Assembly (NCBI GenBank): GCA_026400435.1
Contig: JAPLOZ010000105.1
Span: forward strand, 1-46,401
Reading direction: 5' to 3'
Origin: Hyphomicrobiales bacterium
Lineage (GTDB): Bacteria; Pseudomonadota; Alphaproteobacteria; Rhizobiales; Rhizobiaceae
Length of the DNA: 46,401 bases
Position numbers and translations under genes: made by a program
Notes under the pieces: model-generated
What the model was told of the DNA's origin: nothing
Database searches by the model: none
The model's input: the letters and a program-made list of their open reading frames with translations, nothing else
Shown here: one piece after another, positions 38,848 through 46,401 of the stretch
How the letters are laid out: the number at the start of each line of letters is the position of its first letter
Numbering within the stretch: position 1 is the first letter of the stretch

Positions 38848-40422
38848 ATGACTGAAAATCTCGCAGCCGAACAGGAAGTTTCCGGCGGGCGTCGGGGCAG
38901 GGGCGCGGGAAGCGGCGCGGCGGCGCGCCGCGCGGCACGCTCAGGCGGCGGACCGGGCACGCAGCTCACCTACATCAAGCGCGCGATCAAGATTTACGAG
39001 GTGCTCGACGAGGAAGGCCTGTCGATCATCGAGAACAACGCCGACACGGTGCTGGAAGAAACCGGCATCATCTTCCGCGACGACCCGGAAGCGCTGGCGA
39101 TGTGGAAGGAGGCCGGCGCCGACGTGAAAGGCGAACGGGTTCATTTCCCGAAGGGCCTGCCGCGATCGCTGCTGAAGACCGCGCCATCGGTCTACACCCA
39201 GCATGCGCGAAACCCGGAGCGCTCTGTCCAGATCGGCGGCAACGCCACTGTCTTCGCGCCGGTTTACGGGCCGCCCTTCGTGCGCGATCTCGAAGGCGTC
39301 AGACGCTATGCCACGATCGAGGATTTCCGCAATTTCGTGAAGCTCGCCTACATGGCGCCGTCGATCCACCATTCGGGTGGCACCGTCTGCGAGCCCGTCG
39401 ACGTGCCGGTCAACAAGCGCCACCTCGACATGATCTACAGCCACATCAAATATTCCGACAAGCCGTTCATGGGCTCGGTCACCGCGCCGGAACGCGCCGA
39501 GGACACCGTGGCGATGGCCAAGATCGTGTTCGGCGACGACTATGTCGAGAACAACACGGTGCTGACGTCGCTGATCAACGCCAACTCGCCGATGGTCTTC
39601 GACGACACCATGCTCGGCGCGCTCAAGGTCTATGCGCGTCACAACCAGGCCTGCATCGTCACGCCGTTCATCCTTGCCGGCGCGATGAGCCCGGTCACGG
39701 TCGCCGGCACACTCACCCAGGTGCTCGCCGAGGTGCTCGCCGGCGCCGCGCTCACCCAGCTCGTGCGGCCTGGCGCGCCGGTTCTGTTCGGCACCTTCGC
39801 ATCCTCCATCTCCATGCAGTCGGGCGCGCCGACCTTCGGCACGCCGGAACCGTCGCTCGTTTCGTACGGCGCCGCGCAGCTTGCGCGCCGTCTCGGCCTG
39901 CCGTTCCGCACCGGCGGTTCTCTGTGCGCCTCGAAGGTGCCGGACGCACAGGCGGCCTACGAAAGCGCCAACACGCTGAACTCGACCATTCTGGCCGGCG
40001 CCAATTTCGTGCTGCATTCCGCTGGCTGGCTCGAGGGTGGGCTCGCATCCTGCTACGAGAAGTTCATGATGGACATCGATCAGCTCGGCATGCAGCAGAA
40101 GTTCGCTCAAGGCGTGGACCTCAGCGAGAACGGCCAGGCCATGGACGCCATCCGGCAGGTCGGCCCCGGCAGCCATTTCCTGGGATGCGACCACACCCAG
40201 GCAAACTTCCAGACCGCGTTCTACCGCTCGTCCATCGCCGACAACAATTCCTACGAGCAGTGGCTCGCGGAGGGCGAGAAGACCGCGCCGCAGCGCGCGA
40301 ACGAGATCGCCCGGCGCTGGCTCGAAACCTACGAGGCGCCGTATCTCGATCCGGGCATCGACGACGGTCTCAAGGACTTCATCGCAACCAAGAAGGCGTC
40401 GATGGCCGACGCCTTCACCTGA
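38848..40422 (+). CDS. MttB superfamily (trimethylamine/betaine) corrinoid methyltransferase, non-pyrrolysine
   Basis: 524-residue MTTB-family TIM barrel. Motifs are SIIENNADTVLEETGIIFRD, VYGPPFVRDLEGVRRYATIE, HHSGGTVCEPVDVP, TVLTSLINANSPMVFDD and LHSAGWLEGGLASCYEKFMM. The frame is open throughout with no internal amber codon, so this is not a pyrrolysine MttB. It belongs with the MtgB/MtpB/MtcB/MtyB-type enzymes that demethylate quaternary amines such as betaines or carnitine onto a corrinoid protein. A Gly/Arg/Ala-rich 40-residue N-terminus precedes the domain. AGGGAAG lies about six bases upstream of the ATG. Substrate unknown. Confidence 0.87.
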   Translation: MTENLAAEQEVSGGRRGRGAGSGAAARRAARSGGGPGTQLTYIKRAIKIYEVLDEEGLSIIENNADTVLEETGIIFRDDPEALAMWKEAGADVKGERVHFPKGLPRSLLKTAPSVYTQHARNPERSVQIGGNATVFAPVYGPPFVRDLEGVRRYATIEDFRNFVKLAYMAPSIHHSGGTVCEPVDVPVNKRHLDMIYSHIKYSDKPFMGSVTAPERAEDTVAMAKIVFGDDYVENNTVLTSLINANSPMVFDDTMLGALKVYARHNQACIVTPFILAGAMSPVTVAGTLTQVLAEVLAGAALTQLVRPGAPVLFGTFASSISMQSGAPTFGTPEPSLVSYGAAQLARRLGLPFRTGGSLCASKVPDAQAAYESANTLNSTILAGANFVLHSAGWLEGGLASCYEKFMMDIDQLGMQQKFAQGVDLSENGQAMDAIRQVGPGSHFLGCDHTQANFQTAFYRSSIADNNSYEQWLAEGEKTAPQRANEIARRWLETYEAPYLDPGIDDGLKDFIATKKASMADAFT

Positions 40423-40536
40423 AGCGAGCCCGTATCAGGCCGGGCTAAAGTGGCCGACATCATTCACAAGGAAGTCTGGCGCAGCGCGTTCAAGACGCCG
40501 GGCCAGGACTAGGTTCACGCGCCTCGTGGCGATGTT

Positions 40537-40833
40537 TCAGTTTGTGTTGTGCACATAGGCACCGCTGGAATCGTCAGAGGCGGCGTCGGTGGGCACGTCG
40601 CAAAGGGTCACGCCGTCCACAGTGCTGCAGCCCGGGGTAGGCTGCGGAGGCATCGGCTCGTTCGACGGCGCCTGTCCGGCCTGGCCGTATGCCGTGGGCT
40701 GTGCGGGCGGTGCAGCCGGCATGACCGCGGTGGGCGCGGGAAGCGGCGCGTAAGAAGCGTTCTGCGGTTCGGCGGAGGCGCATCCGGCCAGGATGAGGAT
40801 GCAGCAGAGGGCAGGTATCGCGCGAAAGGGCAT
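40537..40833 (-). CDS. small proline-rich lipoprotein
   Basis: 98 residues. A lipoprotein signal MPFRAIPALCCILILAGC (LAGC lipobox) is followed by a Pro/Ala-rich mature region (APLPAPTAVMPAAPPAQPTA) and a short Cys pair (PGCSTVDGVTLCDVP) near the C-terminus. I recognise no family. The start at 40833 gives the signal peptide; the longer frame to 40920 does not. Divergent from the dienelactone-hydrolase-like gene. Confidence 0.6.
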   Translation of the reverse strand: MPFRAIPALCCILILAGCASAEPQNASYAPLPAPTAVMPAAPPAQPTAYGQAGQAPSNEPMPPQPTPGCSTVDGVTLCDVPTDAASDDSSGAYVHNTN

Positions 40834-41005
40834 GCTCGGTCTCTTGTGGAGCCGCGATGTTTCAGAATTCATGCCCGCTCGCAAGCGCAATTGGCCACCT
40901 GCGGCGCCTTTTCCCGGCACGAAAATGTCGACGGTGCCGGCTCAGGCGCTTGTTGCGGCCGGCCATGCGGTTATGTATCTCCAAAACACCATTGCGGAGA
41001 CGGCG

Positions 41006-41743
41006 ATGACGAAGCAGAACATCCGCATCGAGACACCGGACGGTGTCGCCGAAGCTGTACTCGTGACGCCGGCGGGGCCGACGCCGAACAGCGGCGTCAT
41101 CCTTTACATGGATGCCTTTGGGGTTCGGCCGGCGATGGAGGTGATCGCCGAGCGCATCGCCGCCGACGGATATGCCGTGCTGGTGCCAGATCTCTTCTAC
41201 CGGGGTGGGCGCTTCGGCCCTTTCGATGCAAATACCGGCTTCAAGGAGCCGGCGACGGCCACTGTGATCCGGGCCGCCATGGGCGCGACCACACAGGCTA
41301 TGACGCAAGCCGACACGGCAGCTTTCCTCGACGTCCTGTCCGCGCAAGGCATTGCCGGGCCAATCGGCACGACCGGCTATTGCATGGGCGGTCCGCGCGC
41401 CATCAACGCGGCGGCGGCGCATCCTGACCGTATCGTTGCGGCAGCCAGCTTCCACGGCGGCAATCTCGCCAACGATGCGCCCGACAGCCCGCAAAAGAAT
41501 GCGGCAAAGATCAAGGCGCGCGTCTATGTCGCTTCAGCAGGCGTCGACGGCAGCTTTCCGCCCGAACAGTCGGCGAAACTTGCGGAGGCTTTTCGCGTGG
41601 CCGAAGTTGACCATACCATCGAAAATTATGTCGGCATGGCGCATGGCTGGTGCGTGTCGGACCACAGCGTCTTCAACGAGCAAGGCGCCGAGCGCCATTT
41701 TGCGAGGCTGGAAACGCTGTTTGCCGAGACGCTGCGGAGCTGA
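41006..41743 (+). CDS. dienelactone hydrolase family protein
   Basis: 245-residue alpha/beta hydrolase of the DLH type. The nucleophile is a Cys in TTGYCMGGPRA (GxCxGG), the acid is in ASAGVDGSFPPE, and the His in YVGMAHGWCVSD. The ATG at 41006 has a GGAG seven bases upstream. The family cleaves lactone or ester bonds; a real dienelactone substrate is not implied. It is followed eight bases later by the ferredoxin-like gene, probably co-transcribed with that and with the methyltransferase gene. Confidence 0.82.
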   Translation: MTKQNIRIETPDGVAEAVLVTPAGPTPNSGVILYMDAFGVRPAMEVIAERIAADGYAVLVPDLFYRGGRFGPFDANTGFKEPATATVIRAAMGATTQAMTQADTAAFLDVLSAQGIAGPIGTTGYCMGGPRAINAAAAHPDRIVAAASFHGGNLANDAPDSPQKNAAKIKARVYVASAGVDGSFPPEQSAKLAEAFRVAEVDHTIENYVGMAHGWCVSDHSVFNEQGAERHFARLETLFAETLRS

Positions 41744-41751
41744 CGATCGCG

Positions 41752-42432
41752 GTGCGCCAGCCCGATCCTGCCGAAATCGCAGCGGCGCTTGATCCGCACG
41801 GCCTCATCCTGCGCGGCGGGTTCCATTTCGCGCCCGACGAAGCTGCGCCACCCGGCCCTGGCGGTACTCCGGCGAAGTCCATGCTGCTTGTCGGGCAGGC
41901 AGGCGATGCGCCCTGGCCGCACTTTTCGCGCTGGCGGCAATCGCAGCCGCAGGACCTCGCCGATCCGCTGGACGCATGGTCGCGGGAAGTCATCGGCGCG
42001 ATTGCCGCGCAATTCGGGGCGCGGGCGGTGTCGCCCAGCGACCGGCCGTGGCTGCCCTTCCAGCAATGGGCGATGCGCGCGGAGGGGCTGAGGCCGTCGC
42101 CGCTCGGCATCCTCATGCACCCGCAATACGGGCTGTGGCACGCCTACCGGGGCGCCCTGCTTTTCGACATTGAGATTCCGATTCAAGAACCTGCGGATGC
42201 GATTCACCTTTGCAACGCATGTGACGGAAAACCCTGCCTGAAATCCTGTCCGGTCGACGCCTATTCCACATCGGGATTCGCCCATGAGACCTGTCGCACC
42301 CATGTCGGGAGCGCGGCCGGCGAGCCATGTCGCACCGGCGGCTGCCTCGACCGCAACGCCTGTCCGTATGGCACGGCCTATCGCTATGCACTGCATGGGC
42401 AGGCATTTCACATGGCGGCGTTCATTCGCTAA
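41752..42432 (+). CDS. ferredoxin-like cysteine-rich protein
   Basis: 226 residues. The N-terminal half has no motif I know. The C-terminal third has a 4Fe-4S-like pattern C-x2-C-x4-C-x3-C-P (LCNACDGKPCLKSCPVDAYS) and a second Cys group (ETCRTHVG, EPCRTGGCLDRNACPYG). The start is uncertain; GTG 41752 follows the previous stop by eight bases, and earlier starts overlap the hydrolase. It resembles the ferredoxin parts of epoxyqueuosine-reductase-like or reductive enzymes but lacks their other domains. It could be an electron carrier. Confidence 0.6.
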   Translation: MRQPDPAEIAAALDPHGLILRGGFHFAPDEAAPPGPGGTPAKSMLLVGQAGDAPWPHFSRWRQSQPQDLADPLDAWSREVIGAIAAQFGARAVSPSDRPWLPFQQWAMRAEGLRPSPLGILMHPQYGLWHAYRGALLFDIEIPIQEPADAIHLCNACDGKPCLKSCPVDAYSTSGFAHETCRTHVGSAAGEPCRTGGCLDRNACPYGTAYRYALHGQAFHMAAFIR

Positions 42433-42440
42433 GAACGGCG

Positions 42441-43358
42441 ATGACCCCGTTCGACATCGCCGCCCACCTGCTGCCATTCACGCGCTATCGCTACGACGGC
42501 GAAACCGTGCCGTGTCCGGTATGCGGCTTCGCCAGCCATACGCCCGTCGCCGGGCTCGACCGTCGCCTCAAGCGCCTGTCCACCGTCATGTGCGATCGCT
42601 GCGGGCTGCTGCGGACCAACCCGATGCCGTCGGAGGAGGCGCTCGATCGCTACTATGAGCGATACTACCGGCTCGACTATCAGGGCGCCGTTTCCGCGCC
42701 GCGCGCGCGACATCTGCGCAAGCGGGCGGCCGAGGCGTCGGAGCGCCGCGCGTGGCTGCGCCCGCGCATACCGGCGGGCGGACGCACCCTCGATTTCGGC
42801 GCGGGGTCCGGCGAGTTCGTCTCGGCGATGCTCGAGGCAGGTTTCGACGCGCAAGGGTTCGAGCCCGGGGCGGCTTATGCCTCCCACGCGCGTCAGACGC
42901 TCGGCAGGCGGATGGTTGAGGCGGGATGGCGGGACGTCAAGCACCAGGCCGAGTTCGACCTGGTCACCTGCATGAGCGTGCTCGAACATCTCGGCACGCC
43001 GGTCGAGGCTCTTCAGGCGATGGTCTCGTGGCTGAAGCCGGGCGGCAAGGTCTTCGTCATGGTGCCCGACATGCAGCACCACGCGCAAAAAGGCTTTGGC
43101 GCGCTTCACTTTGCGCATGTGGTCGGGTTCAACCACCACAATTTGCAGTACGCGGCGGGCCGCGTCGGCCTGCGCATGATCGATATGGTCAATCCGACCC
43201 GGCTGCTCTTTGGACGGGGACCGGCGCCCGACATGGCGGAGTTGGCGCAACTTGGGCTTGCGACAGCCCGGGCGTCCTATATCGACCAGAACCCGGTCAG
43301 GGCCTACTTCGCTTACCAGCTCGGCAGGGCTCGCCGCCCGCTCAAGCGTTCCGCCTGA
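42441..43358 (+). CDS. class I SAM-dependent methyltransferase with N-terminal zinc ribbon
   Basis: 305-residue protein. An N-terminal zinc ribbon (VPCPVCGFASH, then VMCDRCGLLRTNP) and the SAM-binding glycine loop RTLDFGAGSGEFVSAMLEAG are followed by FDLVTCMSVLEHLGTP and WLKPGGKVFVMVPD. The layout matches C-methyltransferases and sugar or lipid methyltransferases of the Methyltransf_23 type. It starts eight bases after the ferredoxin-like stop. The substrate is unknown; a surface polysaccharide or natural-product role is common for this architecture. Confidence 0.8.
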   Translation: MTPFDIAAHLLPFTRYRYDGETVPCPVCGFASHTPVAGLDRRLKRLSTVMCDRCGLLRTNPMPSEEALDRYYERYYRLDYQGAVSAPRARHLRKRAAEASERRAWLRPRIPAGGRTLDFGAGSGEFVSAMLEAGFDAQGFEPGAAYASHARQTLGRRMVEAGWRDVKHQAEFDLVTCMSVLEHLGTPVEALQAMVSWLKPGGKVFVMVPDMQHHAQKGFGALHFAHVVGFNHHNLQYAAGRVGLRMIDMVNPTRLLFGRGPAPDMAELAQLGLATARASYIDQNPVRAYFAYQLGRARRPLKRSA

Positions 43359-43365
43359 GAGGCGC

Positions 43366-43704
43366 CTACTCACCCATCTCCTGGATCAGCCCATAGAGAT
43401 TGGTGCAGCGAGCGCCCGATCTGCAGTAGGCAAACACCGGGCCCTTCAATTCCTCAAGCGCTGCGGCCTGGTCGGCGACATTCTGTTCGGTGATCTGGCC
43501 GCTGACGACGGGTATGTAGCGGAATGCGAGCCCGGCTGCCGCCGCCGCCGCCTTGACGCTGCCAGCCGACGGTTGGCCGGGCTGCTCGTCATCAGGCCGG
43601 TTGCAGATAACGCTGTTGAAGCCAGCCGCCTTCACTGCCGCTATCTCGTCCGGCGTGATCTGGCCGCTCACCGAATAATTATCGCTGATCTCTCGGTATT
43701 CCAT
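43366..43704 (-). CDS. TIGR01244 family protein (DUF442, rhodanese-like)
   Basis: 112 residues. A TIGR01244/BLH-type domain opens EYREISDNYSVSGQITPDEI, continues VICNRPDDEQPGQP, and has the nucleophile loop FAYCRSGARCTNLYGL (Cys-x4-Arg), which is shorter than a protein tyrosine phosphatase CX5R loop and closer to sulfur transferases. Convergent with the methyltransferase gene, eight bases apart. Related to the domain fused to BigR-regulated beta-lactamase-like sulfur dioxygenases in rhizobia, but no such partner is next to it here. Confidence 0.78.
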   Translation of the reverse strand: MEYREISDNYSVSGQITPDEIAAVKAAGFNSVICNRPDDEQPGQPSAGSVKAAAAAAGLAFRYIPVVSGQITEQNVADQAAALEELKGPVFAYCRSGARCTNLYGLIQEMGE

Positions 43705-43751
43705 GCTGCACCTTCATGCTGCGACGACGAAGGGCAGTTGTGCCACCGGTC

Positions 43752-43778
43752 GGGCGGCTGGGCAACGCCCAACCGCCC
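43752..43778 (-). terminator. strong hairpin downstream of znuA
   Basis: GGGCGGTTGGGC and GCCCAGCCGCCC (minus strand) pair over 12 bp with one G-U, around a three-base loop, nine bases past the znuA stop. The G-U pair makes the minus-strand RNA the stable form. There is no U-tract, so it may be a 3'-end protector or a weak terminator. Confidence 0.5.
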
Positions 43779-43787
43779 GTTGCGCGT

Positions 43788-44726
43788 TCAACTGCCCAGA
43801 ATTGCCCCTTTGATGACGCCAATGTTGTTCTGCATCATGTCGATGTAGGTGCTGGCCGGACCATCGGCGTCCGACAGTGCGTCCGAAAACAGCGTTCCGC
43901 CGACGTTGAGCCCGGTTTCGCTGGCGATCTGCTCGATCAGACGCTGGTTTGTGATATTTTCGACAAAGATCGCCGACGCCTTGTCATGCCTGATCTGTTC
44001 GACCAGCTTTGCCACGTCGGCCGCCGACGCCTCGGCTTCCGTCGAGATGCCTTCCGGCGCCAGGAAGATCAGCCCATATTCGTGCTGGAAATAGCCGAAC
44101 GCGTCATGCGAGGTTATGATCGTGCGCTTGTCGGCGGGGATCGAGGCAACCGCCGTCTTTACTTCGGTTTCCAGCGCATCGAGTTGGCCGGTATAGGCTG
44201 AAGCGTTCGCCTTGTAGGCATCGCAGCCTGCCTCGTCTGCCGCACAGAAGGCGTCGGCGATGTTCTTCACGTAGACCTTGGCATTGGCGATCGACTGGAA
44301 GGCATGCGGGTCGATCGGACCATGGTCGTGGCCGGCTTCGGCTTCGTGACCTGCCTCGCCTTCGTGTTCTTCTTCGGTGACCGCCAAAGGTTCCACGCCC
44401 TTGGTCAGTTCCACGACGGCGGCCTTGGTGGCGCTGGCCTCGACCAGCCGCTGCAAGAAGCCCTCGAAATGCAGGCCATTGACCAGCACGACGTCGGCTC
44501 CGGCCATCGCGACCGCATCCTGCGGCTTTGGCTCGTAGACATGCGCGTCGCCGTCCGGGCCGACAAGCGTCGTCAGTTCGATGCGGTCGCCGCCGACATT
44601 CTTGGCGAAGTCGCCGATGATCGAAAAGCTGGCGACGACCTTGAGCGGTTCGGCGGCTGCGGGGAACGCCATCGCGCTTAATGTTATAACGCTCATTGCG
44701 GCGGCGAGGCGGAATGATCGTTGCAT
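43788..44726 (-). CDS. znuA: zinc ABC transporter substrate-binding protein (ZnuA/TroA-like)
   Basis: 312 residues with a signal peptide (MSVITLSAMAFPAAA). Ligand positions typical of cluster A-I binding proteins are His62 (GDAHVYEP), His141 (IDPHAFQ), His207 (TSHDAFGYF) and Asp282 (FSDALSD); the third His is the zinc/TroA pattern rather than the Glu of Mn-binding PsaA. A His/Glu-rich loop at 118-137 (HEGEAGHEAEAGHDH) is the usual zinc-trapping loop of ZnuA. Last of znuCBA, 21 bases after the permease. Confidence 0.9.
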   Translation of the reverse strand: MQRSFRLAAAMSVITLSAMAFPAAAEPLKVVASFSIIGDFAKNVGGDRIELTTLVGPDGDAHVYEPKPQDAVAMAGADVVLVNGLHFEGFLQRLVEASATKAAVVELTKGVEPLAVTEEEHEGEAGHEAEAGHDHGPIDPHAFQSIANAKVYVKNIADAFCAADEAGCDAYKANASAYTGQLDALETEVKTAVASIPADKRTIITSHDAFGYFQHEYGLIFLAPEGISTEAEASAADVAKLVEQIRHDKASAIFVENITNQRLIEQIASETGLNVGGTLFSDALSDADGPASTYIDMMQNNIGVIKGAILGS

Positions 44727-44747
44727 TGGTATTCTCCTTCGGGGGGG

Positions 44748-45614
44748 TTATGCGGTTCTGTGACGGTGATGGCGAACGCGGGAACGGAAGGCTCCGCGCG
44801 GGCCGGCAAGCGTCGATGCGAGATAGACGACGCCGGCCGAAAGAATGATCGCTGGGCCGGACGGCAGCGAGGCGTGGTAGGACATCAGCAGGCCGGCGAT
44901 GCACGAGGCGAAACCGATCGCCAGCGCCAGCAGGCACATCGTTCCGACACGGTTCGTCCAGAACCGCGCGGCCGCCGCCGGCAGCATCATCAGGCCGACC
45001 GACAGCAGGGTGCCGAGCGCCTGGAAGCCGCCGACAAGATTGAGCACGACCAGCCCCAGGAAGATGAAGTGCACCGGCGTTCCGAGCCGGCTCACCGAGC
45101 GCAGGAACAGCGGATCGAGGCATTCCGCCATCAGCGCGCGCCAGAACACCGCGAGCGTCAGCAGCGTCACGCCCGCGATCGACGCGATCAGCGTCAGCGC
45201 CGCGTCATTGAGCGCCAGAACCGTGCCGAACAGCACATGCATCAGGTCGACGCTCGATCCCCGCAGTGAAACGATCAGCACGCCGAGCGCCAGCGAGATG
45301 AGGTAGAAGGCCGCCATCGAGGCGTCCTCCTTCTGGACGGTGAAGCGCGACACGGCGCCCGCGCCGATCGCCACGACGACGCCTGCTATGAGGCCGCCCA
45401 CGGTCATCGGTACGATCTGGAACCCGTAGAGCAGGAAGCCCGCGGCTGCGCCCGGCAGGATGGCGTGCGCCATCGCGTCGCCGGTCAGGCTCATGCGCCT
45501 CAGCATCAGGAAGACGCCCACCGGGCAGGACGACAGTGACAGCAGCAGCGAGCCGGCAAGGGCCCGCTGCATGAAACCGAACTCGACGAAGGGAGCGATG
45601 AAATAGTCGTACAT
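44748..45614 (-). CDS. znuB: zinc ABC transporter permease (ZnuB-like)
   Basis: 288-residue ABC-3 family permease with about eight membrane segments. It carries MSLTGDAMAHAILPGAAAGF (the conserved family segment), GSSVDLMHVLFGTVLAL and SVGLMMLPAAAARFW. The ATG at 45614 starts MYDYFIAPF; a GTG two codons earlier is an alternative. It starts two bases past the stop of the damaged znuC. It needs an ATPase partner, which is encoded by the damaged upstream gene. Confidence 0.87.
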   Translation of the reverse strand: MYDYFIAPFVEFGFMQRALAGSLLLSLSSCPVGVFLMLRRMSLTGDAMAHAILPGAAAGFLLYGFQIVPMTVGGLIAGVVVAIGAGAVSRFTVQKEDASMAAFYLISLALGVLIVSLRGSSVDLMHVLFGTVLALNDAALTLIASIAGVTLLTLAVFWRALMAECLDPLFLRSVSRLGTPVHFIFLGLVVLNLVGGFQALGTLLSVGLMMLPAAAARFWTNRVGTMCLLALAIGFASCIAGLLMSYHASLPSGPAIILSAGVVYLASTLAGPRGAFRSRVRHHRHRTA

Positions 45615-45616
45615 GG

Positions 45617-46347
45617 TCACGCGGCCTTGGGCCCATGCTGGTGGTCGTGCCCAGCATGGTCATGGCTTGAATGAACATGGCCCGCATGGATGTGCGCATG
45701 GTCATGCGCGGCGTGTTCCGGTTCGCACCACGGCGCGTCGTCGCGCCAGGCCTCGTCGCGCGGACGAGGTCGAGATCGTGGACGACGACCATCACCGTCC
45801 GCTTCTCGCCCTGCCAACGCTTGATGAGCGCAATCAGGTCGGTGACCGTGCGCTGGTCTATGGCGTTGAACGGTTCGTCGAGCAGGATGATCTCGGCATT
45901 CTGCACCAGCACGCGTGCAAACAGCGCCCGCTGGAGTTGCCCGCCAGACAGCGTGTCGATGGAACGTTCCTCGAATCCTTCCAGCCCCACCGCCGTCAGA
46001 GCCTGCTTCACAGCGACCTTGTCCTCGGGCGTGTAGCGGCCGAGCAGGCCGCGCTTCGGCCACAGCCCCATCGAGACGAGATCGACCACCCGCGCCGGGA
46101 AGCTGCGGTCGAGTTCCGACTGCTGTGGCAGATAGGCGATACGCGCTCCGCTTTTCGCCACGCTGTCACCCGCCATCGGCTTCAGCACGCCGACGATCCC
46201 TTTCATCAGGGTCGACTTGCCAGAACCGTTCGCTCCGACGATCGCAGTCAGCGACCCGGCCTCAACCCTGCCGTCCAGGTGATGCACCGCAGGATGGCTG
46301 CCATAGCCAAGCGTCAGGTCGCGAAATGTCAGGCTTGCGTCCGCCAA
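45617..46347 (-). pseudogene. znuC: zinc ABC transporter ATP-binding protein (znuC), internally deleted and frameshifted
   Basis: Walker A (GANGSGKST), the signature LSGGQLQRALFARVL, Walker B (EIILLDEPFNAID) and the switch His (VVVHDLDLVRA) all read normally to 45757. The expected end (DEAWRDDAPWCEPE, then the His-rich HDHAHIHAGHVHSSHDHAG, stop at 45617) continues from 45757 in another frame. About 35-45 residues after the switch region appear missing. Translated as it stands, the product would run out of frame across znuB to about 45205. The TTG at 46347 with CGGAG upstream is the likely start. A sequencing deletion cannot be excluded. Confidence 0.75.
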
Positions 46348-46380
46348 TGTGGCAACTCCGGTGGAGGTCGCTTGGGTATG

Positions 46381-46396
46381 TGATGTTATTACATTA
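46381..46396. promoter_or_regulatory. Zur-box-like operator upstream of znuCBA
   Basis: TGATGTTATTACATTA pairs at six of eight positions as a palindrome; its core TGTTATTACA (46384-46393) differs by one base from the rhizobial/Brucella Zur core TGTTATAACA. It lies about 34 bases upstream of the proposed TTG start of znuC, at the window edge. Zur repression of zinc uptake is established in related genera. Confidence 0.6.
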
Positions 46397-46401
46397 GTCA
46401 A

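Noticed and set aside
40423..40512. In-frame continuation of mttB beyond its TGA, encoding about 29 more residues including a GTG start and KVADIIHKEVWRSAF.
   Set aside because: It matches no MttB tail I know and is short; TGA readthrough would need special signals, none of which I see. Treated as a chance open stretch.
1..46401. CRISPR arrays, tRNA genes, insertion sequences, prophage genes, restriction or defence systems.
   Set aside because: No regularly spaced repeats, cloverleaf with CCA-type ends, transposase motifs or phage/defence signatures were seen on either strand.

Overview
The window (46,401 bases, visibly GC-rich) reads as chromosomal DNA of an aerobic alphaproteobacterium of the Hyphomicrobiales, most like Mesorhizobium, Aminobacter or Phyllobacterium. 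This rests on the mix of protein families (heterotetrameric sarcosine oxidase, several FAD-GcvT dimethylglycine-dehydrogenase-like enzymes, ExoD, DUF1127, DUF1638 with an MttB-like methyltransferase, DUF1194, DUF4893). No rRNA, tRNA, CRISPR, transposase or phage gene was seen.

Layout. (1) 2-4617, plus strand: a tight operon with the end of an ABC permease, a cytosine-deaminase-like amidohydrolase, a GlcD-type FAD oxidase and two flavodoxin-fold reductases. A convergent AraC regulator follows, then a divergent alpha/beta hydrolase; two 18-bp direct repeats 21 bp apart lie between those two. (2) 6779-13499, minus strand: an operon of a cupin-XRE regulator, an FAD-GcvT demethylase, a class I/II aminotransferase and a second FAD-GcvT demethylase, with a three-half-site operator candidate upstream and the tail of a lost paralogue downstream. 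(3) 14396-19510, minus strand: soxBDAG, sarcosine oxidase. (4) 19696-27294: an MscS channel, a small secreted protein, a third FAD-GcvT enzyme with its own promoter, a DUF1194 protein and a GbdR/GlxA-type AraC regulator. (5) 27452-29282: two mini-genes and a broken LysR gene. (6) 29286-40422: a corrinoid/folate methyl-transfer locus with a RACo-type activator, a methyl-THF:corrinoid methyltransferase, MetF, a MetV-like protein, a PF13769 protein, a formyltransferase-fold protein, DUF1638, a 5'-truncated corrinoid protein and a non-pyrrolysine MttB homologue. ExoD, DUF4893, an entericidin and a low-GC membrane ORF are interspersed. (7) 40537-43704: a lipoprotein, a dienelactone-hydrolase-like protein, a cysteine-rich ferredoxin-like protein, a SAM methyltransferase and a TIGR01244 protein. 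(8) 43788-46347: a znuCBA-type zinc importer behind a Zur-box-like site, with a damaged ATPase gene.

How the genes may work together (inference). The unifying theme is harvesting methyl groups from N-methylated compounds into tetrahydrofolate. Sarcosine oxidase and three FAD-GcvT enzymes strip methyls oxidatively and yield methylene-THF. The MttB/corrinoid/MtvA branch would move a methyl from a quaternary amine to THF without oxygen chemistry, and MetF/MetV would oxidise methyl-THF to methylene-THF. RACo would rescue cobalt that has been oxidised to Co(II).

Three genes carry lesions visible by reading: the LysR gene and znuC (each an apparent internal deletion plus frame change) and the corrinoid protein (missing 5' end). 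They should be checked against reads before biological weight is placed on them. No biochemical substrate can be assigned from sequence alone.
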